Assembly (NCBI GenBank): GCA_019509785.1
Contig: JAEKLQ010000025.1
Location: 124,001-188,000 of the forward strand
Direction: 5' to 3'
Source: Fibrobacterota bacterium
GTDB taxonomy: Bacteria; Fibrobacterota; Fibrobacteria; UBA11236
Length of the DNA stretch: 64,000 nucleotides
Shown here: positions 45,044 to 52,444 of the stretch, piece by piece
How the letters are laid out: the number at the start of each line of letters is the position of its first letter
Numbering within the stretch: the stretch's first letter is position 1
Made by a program: the position numbers and the translations under genes
Notes under the pieces: model-generated
Seen by the model: only the letters and a program-made list of their open reading frames with translations
What the model was told of the DNA's origin: nothing
The model's database searches: none

Positions 45044-46258
45044 TCACTTCCAAGTCCATTCCCCGGAGCCCAGCTTCATCAAGAGCAGCGCGGTCAAGCG
45101 CGCGCGCTCCGCAAGGCTATTCAAGTCCAACCACTCTTGCGGGCTGTGGATATCGCCGCCGCGCGCGCCCAGGGTGTCCACGTTGGGCAACCCGGCCGCC
45201 GCCAATTTGTTCCCGTCCGAAACGCCCCCGCTCGGCTGCCATTGCAAATTCATCCCCAGCTCGCGGCCGCAACCGGCCACCGCCTCCAGCAAGGCCAGCC
45301 CGCGGGGTTCCAGGGGCTTGGGCGGCGAAGTGAAGTTGCCGTGGAAGGAAAGCGCATAACCATCGCGCCGCGAGAATTCCTCCGCCTGCGCGCGTAGGAA
45401 CTCTTCCACGACCCTCTGATCATCGCCGTCGCGCACGCGCAGGTTGAAGCGGGCGATGGCCAGATCCGGCACCCGATTCAAGGCACCCCCGCCTTCGATC
45501 TTGCCCACGTTCACGGTGAGGCCCCCGTAACGACGTCCCAAATGATCCAAGGCCACGATGAACTCCGCCAAGGCATGCACCGCGTTGCGGCCCAGGTGCG
45601 GATCGCGCCCGGCATGCGAGGCCCGTCCCCGCATCACCGCGGCGAAATTCCCCGATCCCTTGCGCGCCCCCACCAGGTTGCCGTCGCTGAGGCACGGCTC
45701 ATAGAGAAGGCCGAAATGATTGCGCGCGGCCGCTTCCTTAAGAAGCGATAGGGATCCCGGCGAACCGATCTCCTCATCCGGGTTAAGCAGTACTTCCCAG
45801 CCTACGCGTTCCGCCCACGGGCTCGCTTCGAAAGCCTCCAGCGCATGCAGCAGGATGGCGATGCCGCCTTTGGCATCGCAGGCCCCGGAGGCCCGTAACA
45901 CGTCGCCCTCCGCCCGCGCCGACGCCGAGACCGTCACGCCTTCCCCGTACACCACATCGTAATGGATCCCGAGGAACACGCGTGTCGGCGCATCGGGCCG
46001 CTTGCGGAACCGCAAGGCCTTGCCCAGAGGGAGCAGGGCCTTCTCGCCCCGGGCATCGATTGCGGTCTGAGGCTCCAAGCCGAGTTCCTCGCAAACGCCC
46101 CCCAAGCCCGCGAAGGCTTCCTTCAATTCGGCGGCCATGCGGGCGAGGCCCGCGATATCGTAGCTGCCCGAGGGGACATCGACCCAGTCGAGCACGCGCT
46201 CGCGCATGGCGGAGGCACGATCGGAAAGGGCGTCCAGATAAGGATCATAGGGGTGCAT
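45044..46258 (-). CDS. M20-family metallohydrolase, candidate succinylglutamate desuccinylase replacing AstE
   Basis: 404 residues from ATG 46258; the longer frame is not homologous. Dinuclear-zinc ligands are H99 (GIHYDVV), D128 (ASGACDAKGG), the E pair in NPDEEIGSPG near 162 and H in GGDIHSPQEW near the end. The dimerisation lid has SHAGRDPHLGRNAVHAL. This is the M20 (CPG2/DapE/ArgE) class, which deacylates N-acyl amino acids. As first gene of the AST operon, in the absence of a classical astE (M14 family), it is a good candidate for the last step: succinylglutamate to succinate and glutamate. Confidence 0.82.
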   Translation of the reverse strand: MHPYDPYLDALSDRASAMRERVLDWVDVPSGSYDIAGLARMAAELKEAFAGLGGVCEELGLEPQTAIDARGEKALLPLGKALRFRKRPDAPTRVFLGIHYDVVYGEGVTVSASARAEGDVLRASGACDAKGGIAILLHALEAFEASPWAERVGWEVLLNPDEEIGSPGSLSLLKEAAARNHFGLLYEPCLSDGNLVGARKGSGNFAAVMRGRASHAGRDPHLGRNAVHALAEFIVALDHLGRRYGGLTVNVGKIEGGGALNRVPDLAIARFNLRVRDGDDQRVVEEFLRAQAEEFSRRDGYALSFHGNFTSPPKPLEPRGLALLEAVAGCGRELGMNLQWQPSGGVSDGNKLAAAGLPNVDTLGARGGDIHSPQEWLDLNSLAERARLTALLLMKLGSGEWTWK

Positions 46259-46318
46259 GATGGGTTCCGCCGGCGGAGGCCGCGGCCCAGCGAAACGAGC
46301 GCGGGGCTTCCTGGGATC

Positions 46319-46348
46319 TATAATTCCAAAAAGACCCAAGAAAGTCAA
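46319..46348 (-). promoter_or_regulatory. Promoter of the AST operon
   Basis: On the minus strand TTGACT (46348-46343), 18-nt spacer, ATTATA (46324-46319); an overlapping TATAGA is an alternative -10. Expected start near 46312, about 54 nt before the M20 gene start. Confidence 0.5.
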
Positions 46349-46423
46349 GAACGCGAAGCGAGGATGGAATGCCATTCCCATCGAATCGGAAGCGGAGCAT
46401 CGGCAAGGGCGGATATGGGAAGA

Positions 46424-46454
46424 GCCCGGCTTTTGGCCGGGCCTCCCGTACGGG
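46424..46454. terminator. Tandem GC-rich hairpins downstream of the TIGR02147 gene
   Basis: GCCCGGC-TTTTG-GCCGGGC (46424-46442) is a perfect 7-bp stem, followed by the palindrome CCCGTACGGG (46445-46454) and, on the plus strand, TTTTGATTTT. It lies in the 350-nt gene-free stretch 46259-46608 between two minus-strand genes. The T-rich tail fits plus-strand termination better than minus, so orientation is uncertain. Confidence 0.45.
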
Positions 46455-46608
46455 TTTTGATTTTATCGGGGAGGTACCGCATGATTATACCCGCCCCGGC
46501 GCAGGCCCCTGACCTGCTCACAAAACCAGTCTAGGGAGTGGCGGGCGAAGGCGTCCAGAGGTTTTTACTTCGGCCTTTCGAACCGCATCCGGCGTCGGCC
46601 GGACGGGG

Positions 46609-47619
46609 TCAAGCCGGGAGCACGGCGATTTCCGCCGACGTGCCTGAAAGGGCCGCGAAGCGTGGGGCCGCGGAGCGCGGGGCCGCGGAGCGCGGGGCCG
46701 CGAGCTTCGGAGACGCGAGTCGCGCCGTAACGGATTCAACCGCTTCGTCATCGCTGCACGGGAATAGCTGCAAGGCCAAGGCGTACACGCCCGTGCCGCC
46801 GGCGCTTGCCCCCTGGTCGATCGCTGCATCAGAGTTAGCCGATTCAGCGACCAACTCGCGAACTTCCGAACGCAAGGCCTCCAGCTTTTCGCGCAGCCGC
46901 TCCCGGCCCCGCGCCGACAACGAGAAGGACCAAACATGGTATTCGCCCGGTCCGGGATGCGGCCGCTCCAACTCGTCCAAGGCGAGGCGTAAGTTGGAGC
47001 GCGCATGCATGCGCCCGACCTCTTCCGTAAGCCGCGGGCGCCAAGCCAAGTGGCGTTCCGTCACCGCATAACCATTGGCCAGCCTTTTAATCAGCTTCAG
47101 ATCCAGCAGCACCTGGATGGCTTCTTCCGCCTGGGCGGGCTCGATGCGGGGGCGGATAGCGCGGGCGATGCGGGCGGGATTGGCTTGAATGGGATTCAGC
47201 CCGATCCAATGCCAGACGACGGGATACCACCAGCGGTCGTAGAAGCGATACTCGGAATCGGCCAACGATCGAGCGCGTGAACCATGGAAACGCCCCAACC
47301 GGGATTGGTAATGGGCGCGCTCGTCGGCCGTTTTCCCCTGGTTCGCCTGCACCATCATCTCGAAATATTCCTGCTCCGCCGGCTTCAGGCCCAGGGCCTT
47401 CCCGAAGCGCAGTCGCAAACCCTGGCTCAGGTTTTTCCGTCCCTTAAGAACCGCCGAAATGAAGCTGGAGCTTGCGAGCTTGAGATGGGGGTTTCGTGAG
47501 AATACCCGCAACGAGAATTCAGGTTCGCGGGACTTACGGTACTCGAAATGGGCCAAGAGAAAGGCCCGGTAATCCTTGAACTCGAAAATGCGCGGAACCT
47601 CAGGGCGAATGGATCCCAA
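46609..47619 (-). CDS. TIGR02147/DUF4423 family protein (Fibrobacter paralogous family), probable regulator
   Basis: 336 residues. The N-terminus IFEFKDYRAFLLAHFEYRK with FSLRVFSRNPHLKLASSSFISAVLKGRKNLSQ (a helix-turn-helix-like part) and RYYDRWWYPVVWHWI-like YRFYDRWWYPVV are hallmarks of this family, which is expanded in Fibrobacter succinogenes. The start is TTG 47619 with AAGGAAGGA upstream; no ATG fits. The C-terminus carries a repeated AAPRS stretch from a 15-bp tandem repeat. It likely binds DNA, perhaps the AGTGCGC repeats upstream of its own start. Confidence 0.85.
   Translation of the reverse strand: MGSIRPEVPRIFEFKDYRAFLLAHFEYRKSREPEFSLRVFSRNPHLKLASSSFISAVLKGRKNLSQGLRLRFGKALGLKPAEQEYFEMMVQANQGKTADERAHYQSRLGRFHGSRARSLADSEYRFYDRWWYPVVWHWIGLNPIQANPARIARAIRPRIEPAQAEEAIQVLLDLKLIKRLANGYAVTERHLAWRPRLTEEVGRMHARSNLRLALDELERPHPGPGEYHVWSFSLSARGRERLREKLEALRSEVRELVAESANSDAAIDQGASAGGTGVYALALQLFPCSDDEAVESVTARLASPKLAAPRSAAPRSAAPRFAALSGTSAEIAVLPA
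46650..46705. repeat. 15-bp tandem repeat in the coding end of the TIGR02147 gene
   Basis: GGGCCGCGGAGCGCG is repeated with starts at 46650 (variant), 46665 and 46680, plus a partial at 46695. It encodes AAPRS units on the minus strand. In-frame copy-number change would only lengthen or shorten the tail. Confidence 0.8.
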
Positions 47620-48189
47620 GCTTGTTCATCCTTCCTTATCAGATCCCGATACCACTAGTGCGCACCAAAAGTGCGCGCTTTCCAATCTAATCGGCAACCC
47701 GGGCTTGCGGGCAAAAATTATGATCAAAGCGGAGTCCCGATCGACCTCGCCAAGAGGATCGATTTTGTATTCGTCGCCATTCTGGATCATTAAAGGGAGA
47801 TGCGGTTGCGCCTAAAAAGCGCATAAAACCCCTCCGCGCCCTCCCCGGGTTGCGGCAGGCGAGTAAGGCAGTCAAGTCCGGGCCGCCCCTCGGCATCTCC
47901 CCCATCTACCCTCTAATAATAAGGGCCTTCCGCGAGGCCAGGCTACTTCCGAGTCCCTATTTTTTACTGCCTGCATGAATTCCGGGAAGCGGGATTTTAG
48001 GGCGTTGCCTCCCGGAAACGGAAATTTGCCTTCCTTGGAAAAAGGCCCACCCTCCCACCCGGTCCGAGGATAGATTTGCCATGCCTTTGGGGGGTATCTA
48101 AGGGGATTTGGAAGTCCCTTTGCGTGTCTTGGCTTGGGGATCCAGGTCGTGCGCAAAAGCCGCCTTATTTTTGAAGCTATGGGGGGTAT
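47620..48189. other. 570-nt divergent intergenic region
   Basis: Upstream of both the TIGR02147 gene and the PQQ-type dehydrogenase gene. It holds the AGTGCGC direct repeats at 47657-47676 and several short A/T-rich runs (near 47810 and 47960) unlike the GC-rich surroundings. No frame looks coding. GGGGGGT before 48190 is the ribosome site of the dehydrogenase. No clear -10/-35 pair was found. Confidence 0.45.
47657..47676. promoter_or_regulatory. Candidate operator: AGTGCGC direct repeat
   Basis: AGTGCGC at 47657-47663 and 47670-47676, 13 bp apart; the first copy lies in the palindrome GTGCGCAC. Located 38-57 bp upstream of the TIGR02147 start, a position fit for autoregulation. Confidence 0.4.
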
Positions 48190-49956
48190 ATGTTCGTTCG
48201 TTCTATCACCAGGTTGGCATTGATCGCGTCCGCAGTATTGGCCGGGGCCGGAACCGCGCGCGCGCAGGGATGCACCATGCCGGCGGAAACCGATTTCAAG
48301 GTGGTCTCCGTCATACCCAGCCGTACCATGTCCAATCCCGATGCCATGTGCGTTCTGCCGTCCGGGGAAATGTTCTTCATCGAACAATGGTCGGGCAAAG
48401 TCTGGCATTACTCGGGCGGAACCACCCAGATGATCGGAACCGTTCCCACCAATGCCGGCGCCATGGTGGAAGACGGCATGCTGGGAATCGTGGCCGATCT
48501 CAACTTCACTACCACCCACTGGCTCTATATCTATCATACTCCCGCGCAGTTGGGCTCGACCCAGGTCGATCGCTACGTCTTCACCAACAACCAGTTGAGC
48601 AATCCCAAGATGATCATCTCGCTGCCGCGTATGAAGATAGGCCAAGGGCTCGACCAGCGGCATGCGGGCGGGGGCATGTCCTGGAACGCGAGGACGGGCG
48701 ATTTGTTCATGGCAATCGGGGACGATACCTATCCGGGCGACGACATCACCAAGTTCGGCGGCCGCGATCCGACCCGGGAGTACCTGACCTGCCTGAAGAG
48801 CTCGGGCAATACCAATGATCTGCGCGGCAAGGTCCTGCGCATCCACCCTATCCCGTTCCCGGATACCCAAACGCCGACCCCCGGAGTGGGCACAACCTAC
48901 ACCATCCCCAAAGGGAACCTATTCCCGGAAGGCACCGCCAAGACCCGGCCCGAGATCTACACCATGGGCACCCGCAACGCCTACCGCGTGAAGGTGGATT
49001 CGCTGACCGGATGGGCGTACATCGGGGAAGTGGGCGCGGACGCGGATGCGTACGATGCGGTCAAGGGACCGGCCGGCCACGACCATCTGTATATCGCCAG
49101 GGGCCCGGCGAATTGGGGCTGGCCCTTCGTCAACGGCAACGTAGAGCCCTACCCGGTCCGGAGCTACGAGACCGACTACATCGGCGCTGGGATGAAGGTC
49201 GGCGACAAGTTCGATCCGGCCCATCTGAAGAACCTGTCCAAGTTCAATACCGGCCTCACCGATTTACCCGCCGTCTCCCCTCCCGCCCTTTACTACTGCA
49301 CGGGCAATACCCAGAAGGGCCTTTCCTCCAAGCTGGGCGGGGGCTCGGAAACTGCGATGGCCGGTCCCGTCTACTATTACGATCCGAACCTCACCTCGGC
49401 GGTAAAGATGCCCCCGTATTTCCATGGCAAGGAGATCTTCGGCGATTATTCCCGGCATTACGTCTGGCTCGTCACCCCGGATAGCACGGGAACCGTGACC
49501 GCCCTCGAGCGCATCAAAGCCAGCAGCCCCGACATGACGGACATCCATATCGGCCCCGACGGAACCATCTACCTGCTGGACTACGACAACGGCGGCCTGA
49601 ACAGCATCCAATACACGGGAACGCAGAAGGATTACACAGCCTGCTCCTGGATCAAGCAAGGTTGCACCGATCCCAAGTTCGCCGAATACGATAAGACGGC
49701 GAATATGATGAAGCCCAACTCTTGCCTTACTGCCGCCGCCATTACTGCCCCCGAGGCCCGTTCCTCCGCGCCCATGCTTTCCCCCGTCGCTTTCGGCGCG
49801 CGGCGCTTCGTGCTGCCGGCCGGAACCACCGGCGCGGCCGCGTACAACGTGCACGGAGTCCGCGTGGCGGCGGTCCGTGGCCAGGCCGGGCAAGCCGTGG
49901 AATTGCCTTCGCGCACGGCCGATGGCGTGCTGTTCGTGAAGTTCACGCGGGATTGA
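48190..49956 (+). CDS. Secreted PQQ-dependent sugar (glucose/sorbosone) dehydrogenase-like protein
   Basis: 588 residues. Signal peptide MFVRSITRLALIASAVLAGAG, then a six-bladed propeller of the soluble quinoprotein sugar dehydrogenase type: DAMCVLPSGEMFFIEQ, GMLGIVADLNF, WLYIYHT, RHAGGGMSWNARTGDLFMAIGDD, LRGKVLRIHP, MGTRNAYRVKVD, and DIHIGPDGTIYLLDYD near 455. The last ~50 residues (AAYNVHGVRVAAV, DGVLFVKF) look like a T9SS-type sorting tail. It likely oxidises sugars or glycosides outside the cell. GGGGGGTAT precedes ATG. The DUF1080 gene follows after 61 nt. Confidence 0.82.
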   Translation: MFVRSITRLALIASAVLAGAGTARAQGCTMPAETDFKVVSVIPSRTMSNPDAMCVLPSGEMFFIEQWSGKVWHYSGGTTQMIGTVPTNAGAMVEDGMLGIVADLNFTTTHWLYIYHTPAQLGSTQVDRYVFTNNQLSNPKMIISLPRMKIGQGLDQRHAGGGMSWNARTGDLFMAIGDDTYPGDDITKFGGRDPTREYLTCLKSSGNTNDLRGKVLRIHPIPFPDTQTPTPGVGTTYTIPKGNLFPEGTAKTRPEIYTMGTRNAYRVKVDSLTGWAYIGEVGADADAYDAVKGPAGHDHLYIARGPANWGWPFVNGNVEPYPVRSYETDYIGAGMKVGDKFDPAHLKNLSKFNTGLTDLPAVSPPALYYCTGNTQKGLSSKLGGGSETAMAGPVYYYDPNLTSAVKMPPYFHGKEIFGDYSRHYVWLVTPDSTGTVTALERIKASSPDMTDIHIGPDGTIYLLDYDNGGLNSIQYTGTQKDYTACSWIKQGCTDPKFAEYDKTANMMKPNSCLTAAAITAPEARSSAPMLSPVAFGARRFVLPAGTTGAAAYNVHGVRVAAVRGQAGQAVELPSRTADGVLFVKFTRD

Positions 49957-50017
49957 TACGGTTCTTGGTTCAGTCGATTGGATTCGACGCGGTCGGCTCA
50001 TCGAGGAAGAGGTGAAA

Positions 50018-51415
50018 ATGCTCAAGGGCAGTCTTTTTGGAATCGGAGTTCTCGTTTGCCTGGCCGTCCCGCATTCCGCGGGCGCCCAAGGCTTCACCCA
50101 TGCGGATTCAGGCTGGGTCAAGCTTTTCAACGGAACCGATTTCACCGGGATCTATTCGCGCTCCTACAACGCGCCCGTATCGCAGACGGTGGATGCGAGT
50201 TCTTATAGCATTCTCTACCCGGGCACCGATTCCGCCGCCATCTACGTGCTCCCTACCGCCAAGGGCGGGAATATCGGCACGAATAAAACCAGCTTTTCGC
50301 ATTACCGCGCGCGCGTGGATCAGCGTTTCGACGCCCTCGGGGCGAATAATAACGGGGGCCTCACCTACCATACGGATGAATCCGTCATCCGCATGCAGGG
50401 CAGTAGTTTGGCCACCGGCAATTGGCCCAGGTCGATCGAATTCCAGATGCAACAACATGAACCGGGCGCGGCTTACTCCATCCAGCAATGCACCTTCAAC
50501 ACCAAGGTGAACGGAGGCAATTACGCGCAGACGGGGGGAACCGCGGTAACCGTTTGCGAGACCGGCTGCAACGCCCGCAATTACGGCCCCAGCCCCACCA
50601 TTCCGGAGGCCTTCAACAACGCTCCTCGCTGGCTCCGATTCGAATTGGTGGCCCGGGGAGCGGACACCGCTTGGCACTTCATCAATGACACCTTGGTTTT
50701 CAAATTGTGGAACATCCGCATTTACAACGACAAACTGAACAAGACGCCGGATGGCCCGTACGACCACGGCGGGTTGGGGCTGCAATCCGAAGGCTCGGCC
50801 ATTAAATACCGCCACTTTGAAATAATGGAATTCCCGGCCGGAACGCCCATGAACGCCAATTATCTCCACCGCATTTTCATCGATCATCCCGATTCCGGGG
50901 AAACCCTGGCTCCCGGACAGCCCTTTCAAATCAAGTGGAGAACGATCGGCGCGAGCGATATCGCGAACGTGAACATCGAATACAGCACCGGATCCGGCGG
51001 ATGGCAATCCATCGCGGCCGCCGCCCCGAATAACGGCAGCTATAGCTGGACCGCCCCCACTACGCCCACCGCGAATCTGCGCGTGCGCATCAGCGGTCCG
51101 GCCTGGGCTTGGGCCGATTCGAGCCGGGCCGCGAACTCGATTGGCCCGGTGGGAATCCATTCTCCCGGCCTTTCCCGCGCGATCGCATTCACCGTGGATG
51201 GCGAAGGAGCCCTTTTCACGGATTTGCAGTTGTTCTCCCAACTGGAGATTTGCGACGTGTTCGGCCGCTTGATCCGGCGTTTCCCGGTGGAAGAGAACAA
51301 GGATCTCCATTGGGATCTCTCCGACTCGCAAGGCCGCCATGTGCTTCCCGGCCTTTATTTCATACGCGCGAAGGGCGCCGCCGGCGCGCGCATGTCGAAA
51401 ATCCTGGTGAAGTAA
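50018..51415 (+). CDS. Secreted DUF1080 (3-keto-glycoside hydrolase-like) protein with T9SS-type tail
   Basis: 465 residues. Signal peptide then a DUF1080 lectin-like fold (GWVKLFNGTDFTGI, NNNGGLTYH, RSIEFQMQQHEPGAAY, RWLRFELVARGADTAWHF, GGLGLQSEGSAIKYRHFEI) to ~280. An Ig-like Kre9/KNH-type domain follows (ETLAPGQPFQIKWRTIG) to ~365, then a sorting domain (LEICDVFGRLIRRF, GLYFIRAKG). Members of DUF1080 include 3-keto-disaccharide hydrolases/lyases. ATG 50018 is preferred over GTG 50012 because GAGGTG then serves as ribosome site. Together with the upstream dehydrogenase it may oxidise and then cleave glycosides outside the cell. Confidence 0.82.
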   Translation: MLKGSLFGIGVLVCLAVPHSAGAQGFTHADSGWVKLFNGTDFTGIYSRSYNAPVSQTVDASSYSILYPGTDSAAIYVLPTAKGGNIGTNKTSFSHYRARVDQRFDALGANNNGGLTYHTDESVIRMQGSSLATGNWPRSIEFQMQQHEPGAAYSIQQCTFNTKVNGGNYAQTGGTAVTVCETGCNARNYGPSPTIPEAFNNAPRWLRFELVARGADTAWHFINDTLVFKLWNIRIYNDKLNKTPDGPYDHGGLGLQSEGSAIKYRHFEIMEFPAGTPMNANYLHRIFIDHPDSGETLAPGQPFQIKWRTIGASDIANVNIEYSTGSGGWQSIAAAAPNNGSYSWTAPTTPTANLRVRISGPAWAWADSSRAANSIGPVGIHSPGLSRAIAFTVDGEGALFTDLQLFSQLEICDVFGRLIRRFPVEENKDLHWDLSDSQGRHVLPGLYFIRAKGAAGARMSKILVK

Positions 51416-51426
51416 GAGAATCCATC

Positions 51427-51444
51427 GCCCGGCGATTGCCGGGC
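51427..51444. terminator. GC-rich hairpin after the DUF1080 gene
   Basis: GCCCGGC-GATT-GCCGGGC, perfect 7-bp stem with tetraloop, 11 nt after the stop. No U-tract. The same stem sequence occurs at 46424. Confidence 0.5.
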
Positions 51445-51549
51445 CCCCTCAACACATTCGCACTCAGACCCGGGATCTTCCGCGTTTTCGCCGTTTTTGG
51501 GAATTAAATATCCTTAATGGGCCGGTTTCGGACGGAATTAGGATAAAAG

Positions 51550-51568
51550 CGTATAATAGCAGGATACG
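51550..51568 (+). promoter_or_regulatory. -10 box overlapping a candidate TetR operator
   Basis: TATAAT at 51552-51557 lies inside the inverted repeat CGTAT-N9-ATACG (51550-51568), 10 bases before the tetR-like ATG. A regulator bound there would block its own promoter. The -35 region is weak. Confidence 0.5.
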
Positions 51569-51577
51569 AGGTTCATC

Positions 51578-52444
51578 ATGAGAGTATCCCGGGAAAAGAA
51601 ACAGGAAAACGCCGAACGCTTCATCGACGCCTTCGTGGCGGAGGTGCGGAAGCGCGGTTATGACGCCGTAAGCTTGCGGGACGTAGCGCGGGCCGCAGGG
51701 ATGAGCGACGGGGCCATCTACAAGCATTTCCCCACCAAGGAAAAAATCCTGCTCACGTACTATGCCGTGCGGATGGACCGCCTTAAGGATCATGGGGCGA
51801 GCCTGGCAACGCGGCCGGACTACACCTTCGTCGAGCGCATGCATGCGCTGCTGGAATTCCAAATCGGCCAATACGAGGGAGAGAAGGATTTCCTGGCCAA
51901 GACCTTCCGTCCCACCTTCATCTCCGCCAGCCTGATGTGGGGCGAGGTGGCGGCCATGCGCAAGACTTACGTGGAAACCGTACGCGGCCTGCTGGCGCAA
52001 GCGGAGGCGAAAGGGGAGATCCCCGCCCTCGCGCTGCCTTACGTGGTGGAGGAAATGGTCTGGTGCCATTACGTGGCGGTGATGCTGTATTGGCAGCGGG
52101 ACGCTTCGGATCGGCACGACGATACGACCCAATTCATCGACCGCACCCTGAAGGTTTTTTCCGCGGTGGTGGGCGGCCCCCTATTGCCCATGGCCCAGGA
52201 CCTGGTGGGCTTTCTGATCAACCGGCACTTGATGCCGCTGCTGATGGAGTTGGGCGGCGTGAAACCCGGGGCCACGTGGTCGAGCCAGCCTTTCCCGGGT
52301 CCCGACGCTGCGGGAAAAACTTCCGGCGGGGCCGGCGGGACGCGCGCGAAGACGGCGGCAACAGCCGTGAAAGCGGCCGGAACGAGGGCGGGCAAAGACT
52401 CCAAGCGAAGGCCGGCGAAGCCGGGTAATAAAGGCAAGCGCTGA
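51578..52444 (+). CDS. TetR-family transcriptional regulator
   Basis: 288 residues. N-terminal helix-turn-helix ERFIDAFVAEVRKRGYDAVSLRDVARAAGMSDG... ending in GAIYKHFPTKEKIL (family hallmark YxHFxxKe). The ligand-binding part is helical to ~230; the last ~50 residues are a Lys/Ala/Gly-rich basic tail that might bind DNA nonspecifically. TGA overlaps the ATG of the AarF-like gene by one base. Likely represses itself and the kinase-like gene. Confidence 0.88.
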   Translation: MRVSREKKQENAERFIDAFVAEVRKRGYDAVSLRDVARAAGMSDGAIYKHFPTKEKILLTYYAVRMDRLKDHGASLATRPDYTFVERMHALLEFQIGQYEGEKDFLAKTFRPTFISASLMWGEVAAMRKTYVETVRGLLAQAEAKGEIPALALPYVVEEMVWCHYVAVMLYWQRDASDRHDDTTQFIDRTLKVFSAVVGGPLLPMAQDLVGFLINRHLMPLLMELGGVKPGATWSSQPFPGPDAAGKTSGGAGGTRAKTAATAVKAAGTRAGKDSKRRPAKPGNKGKR

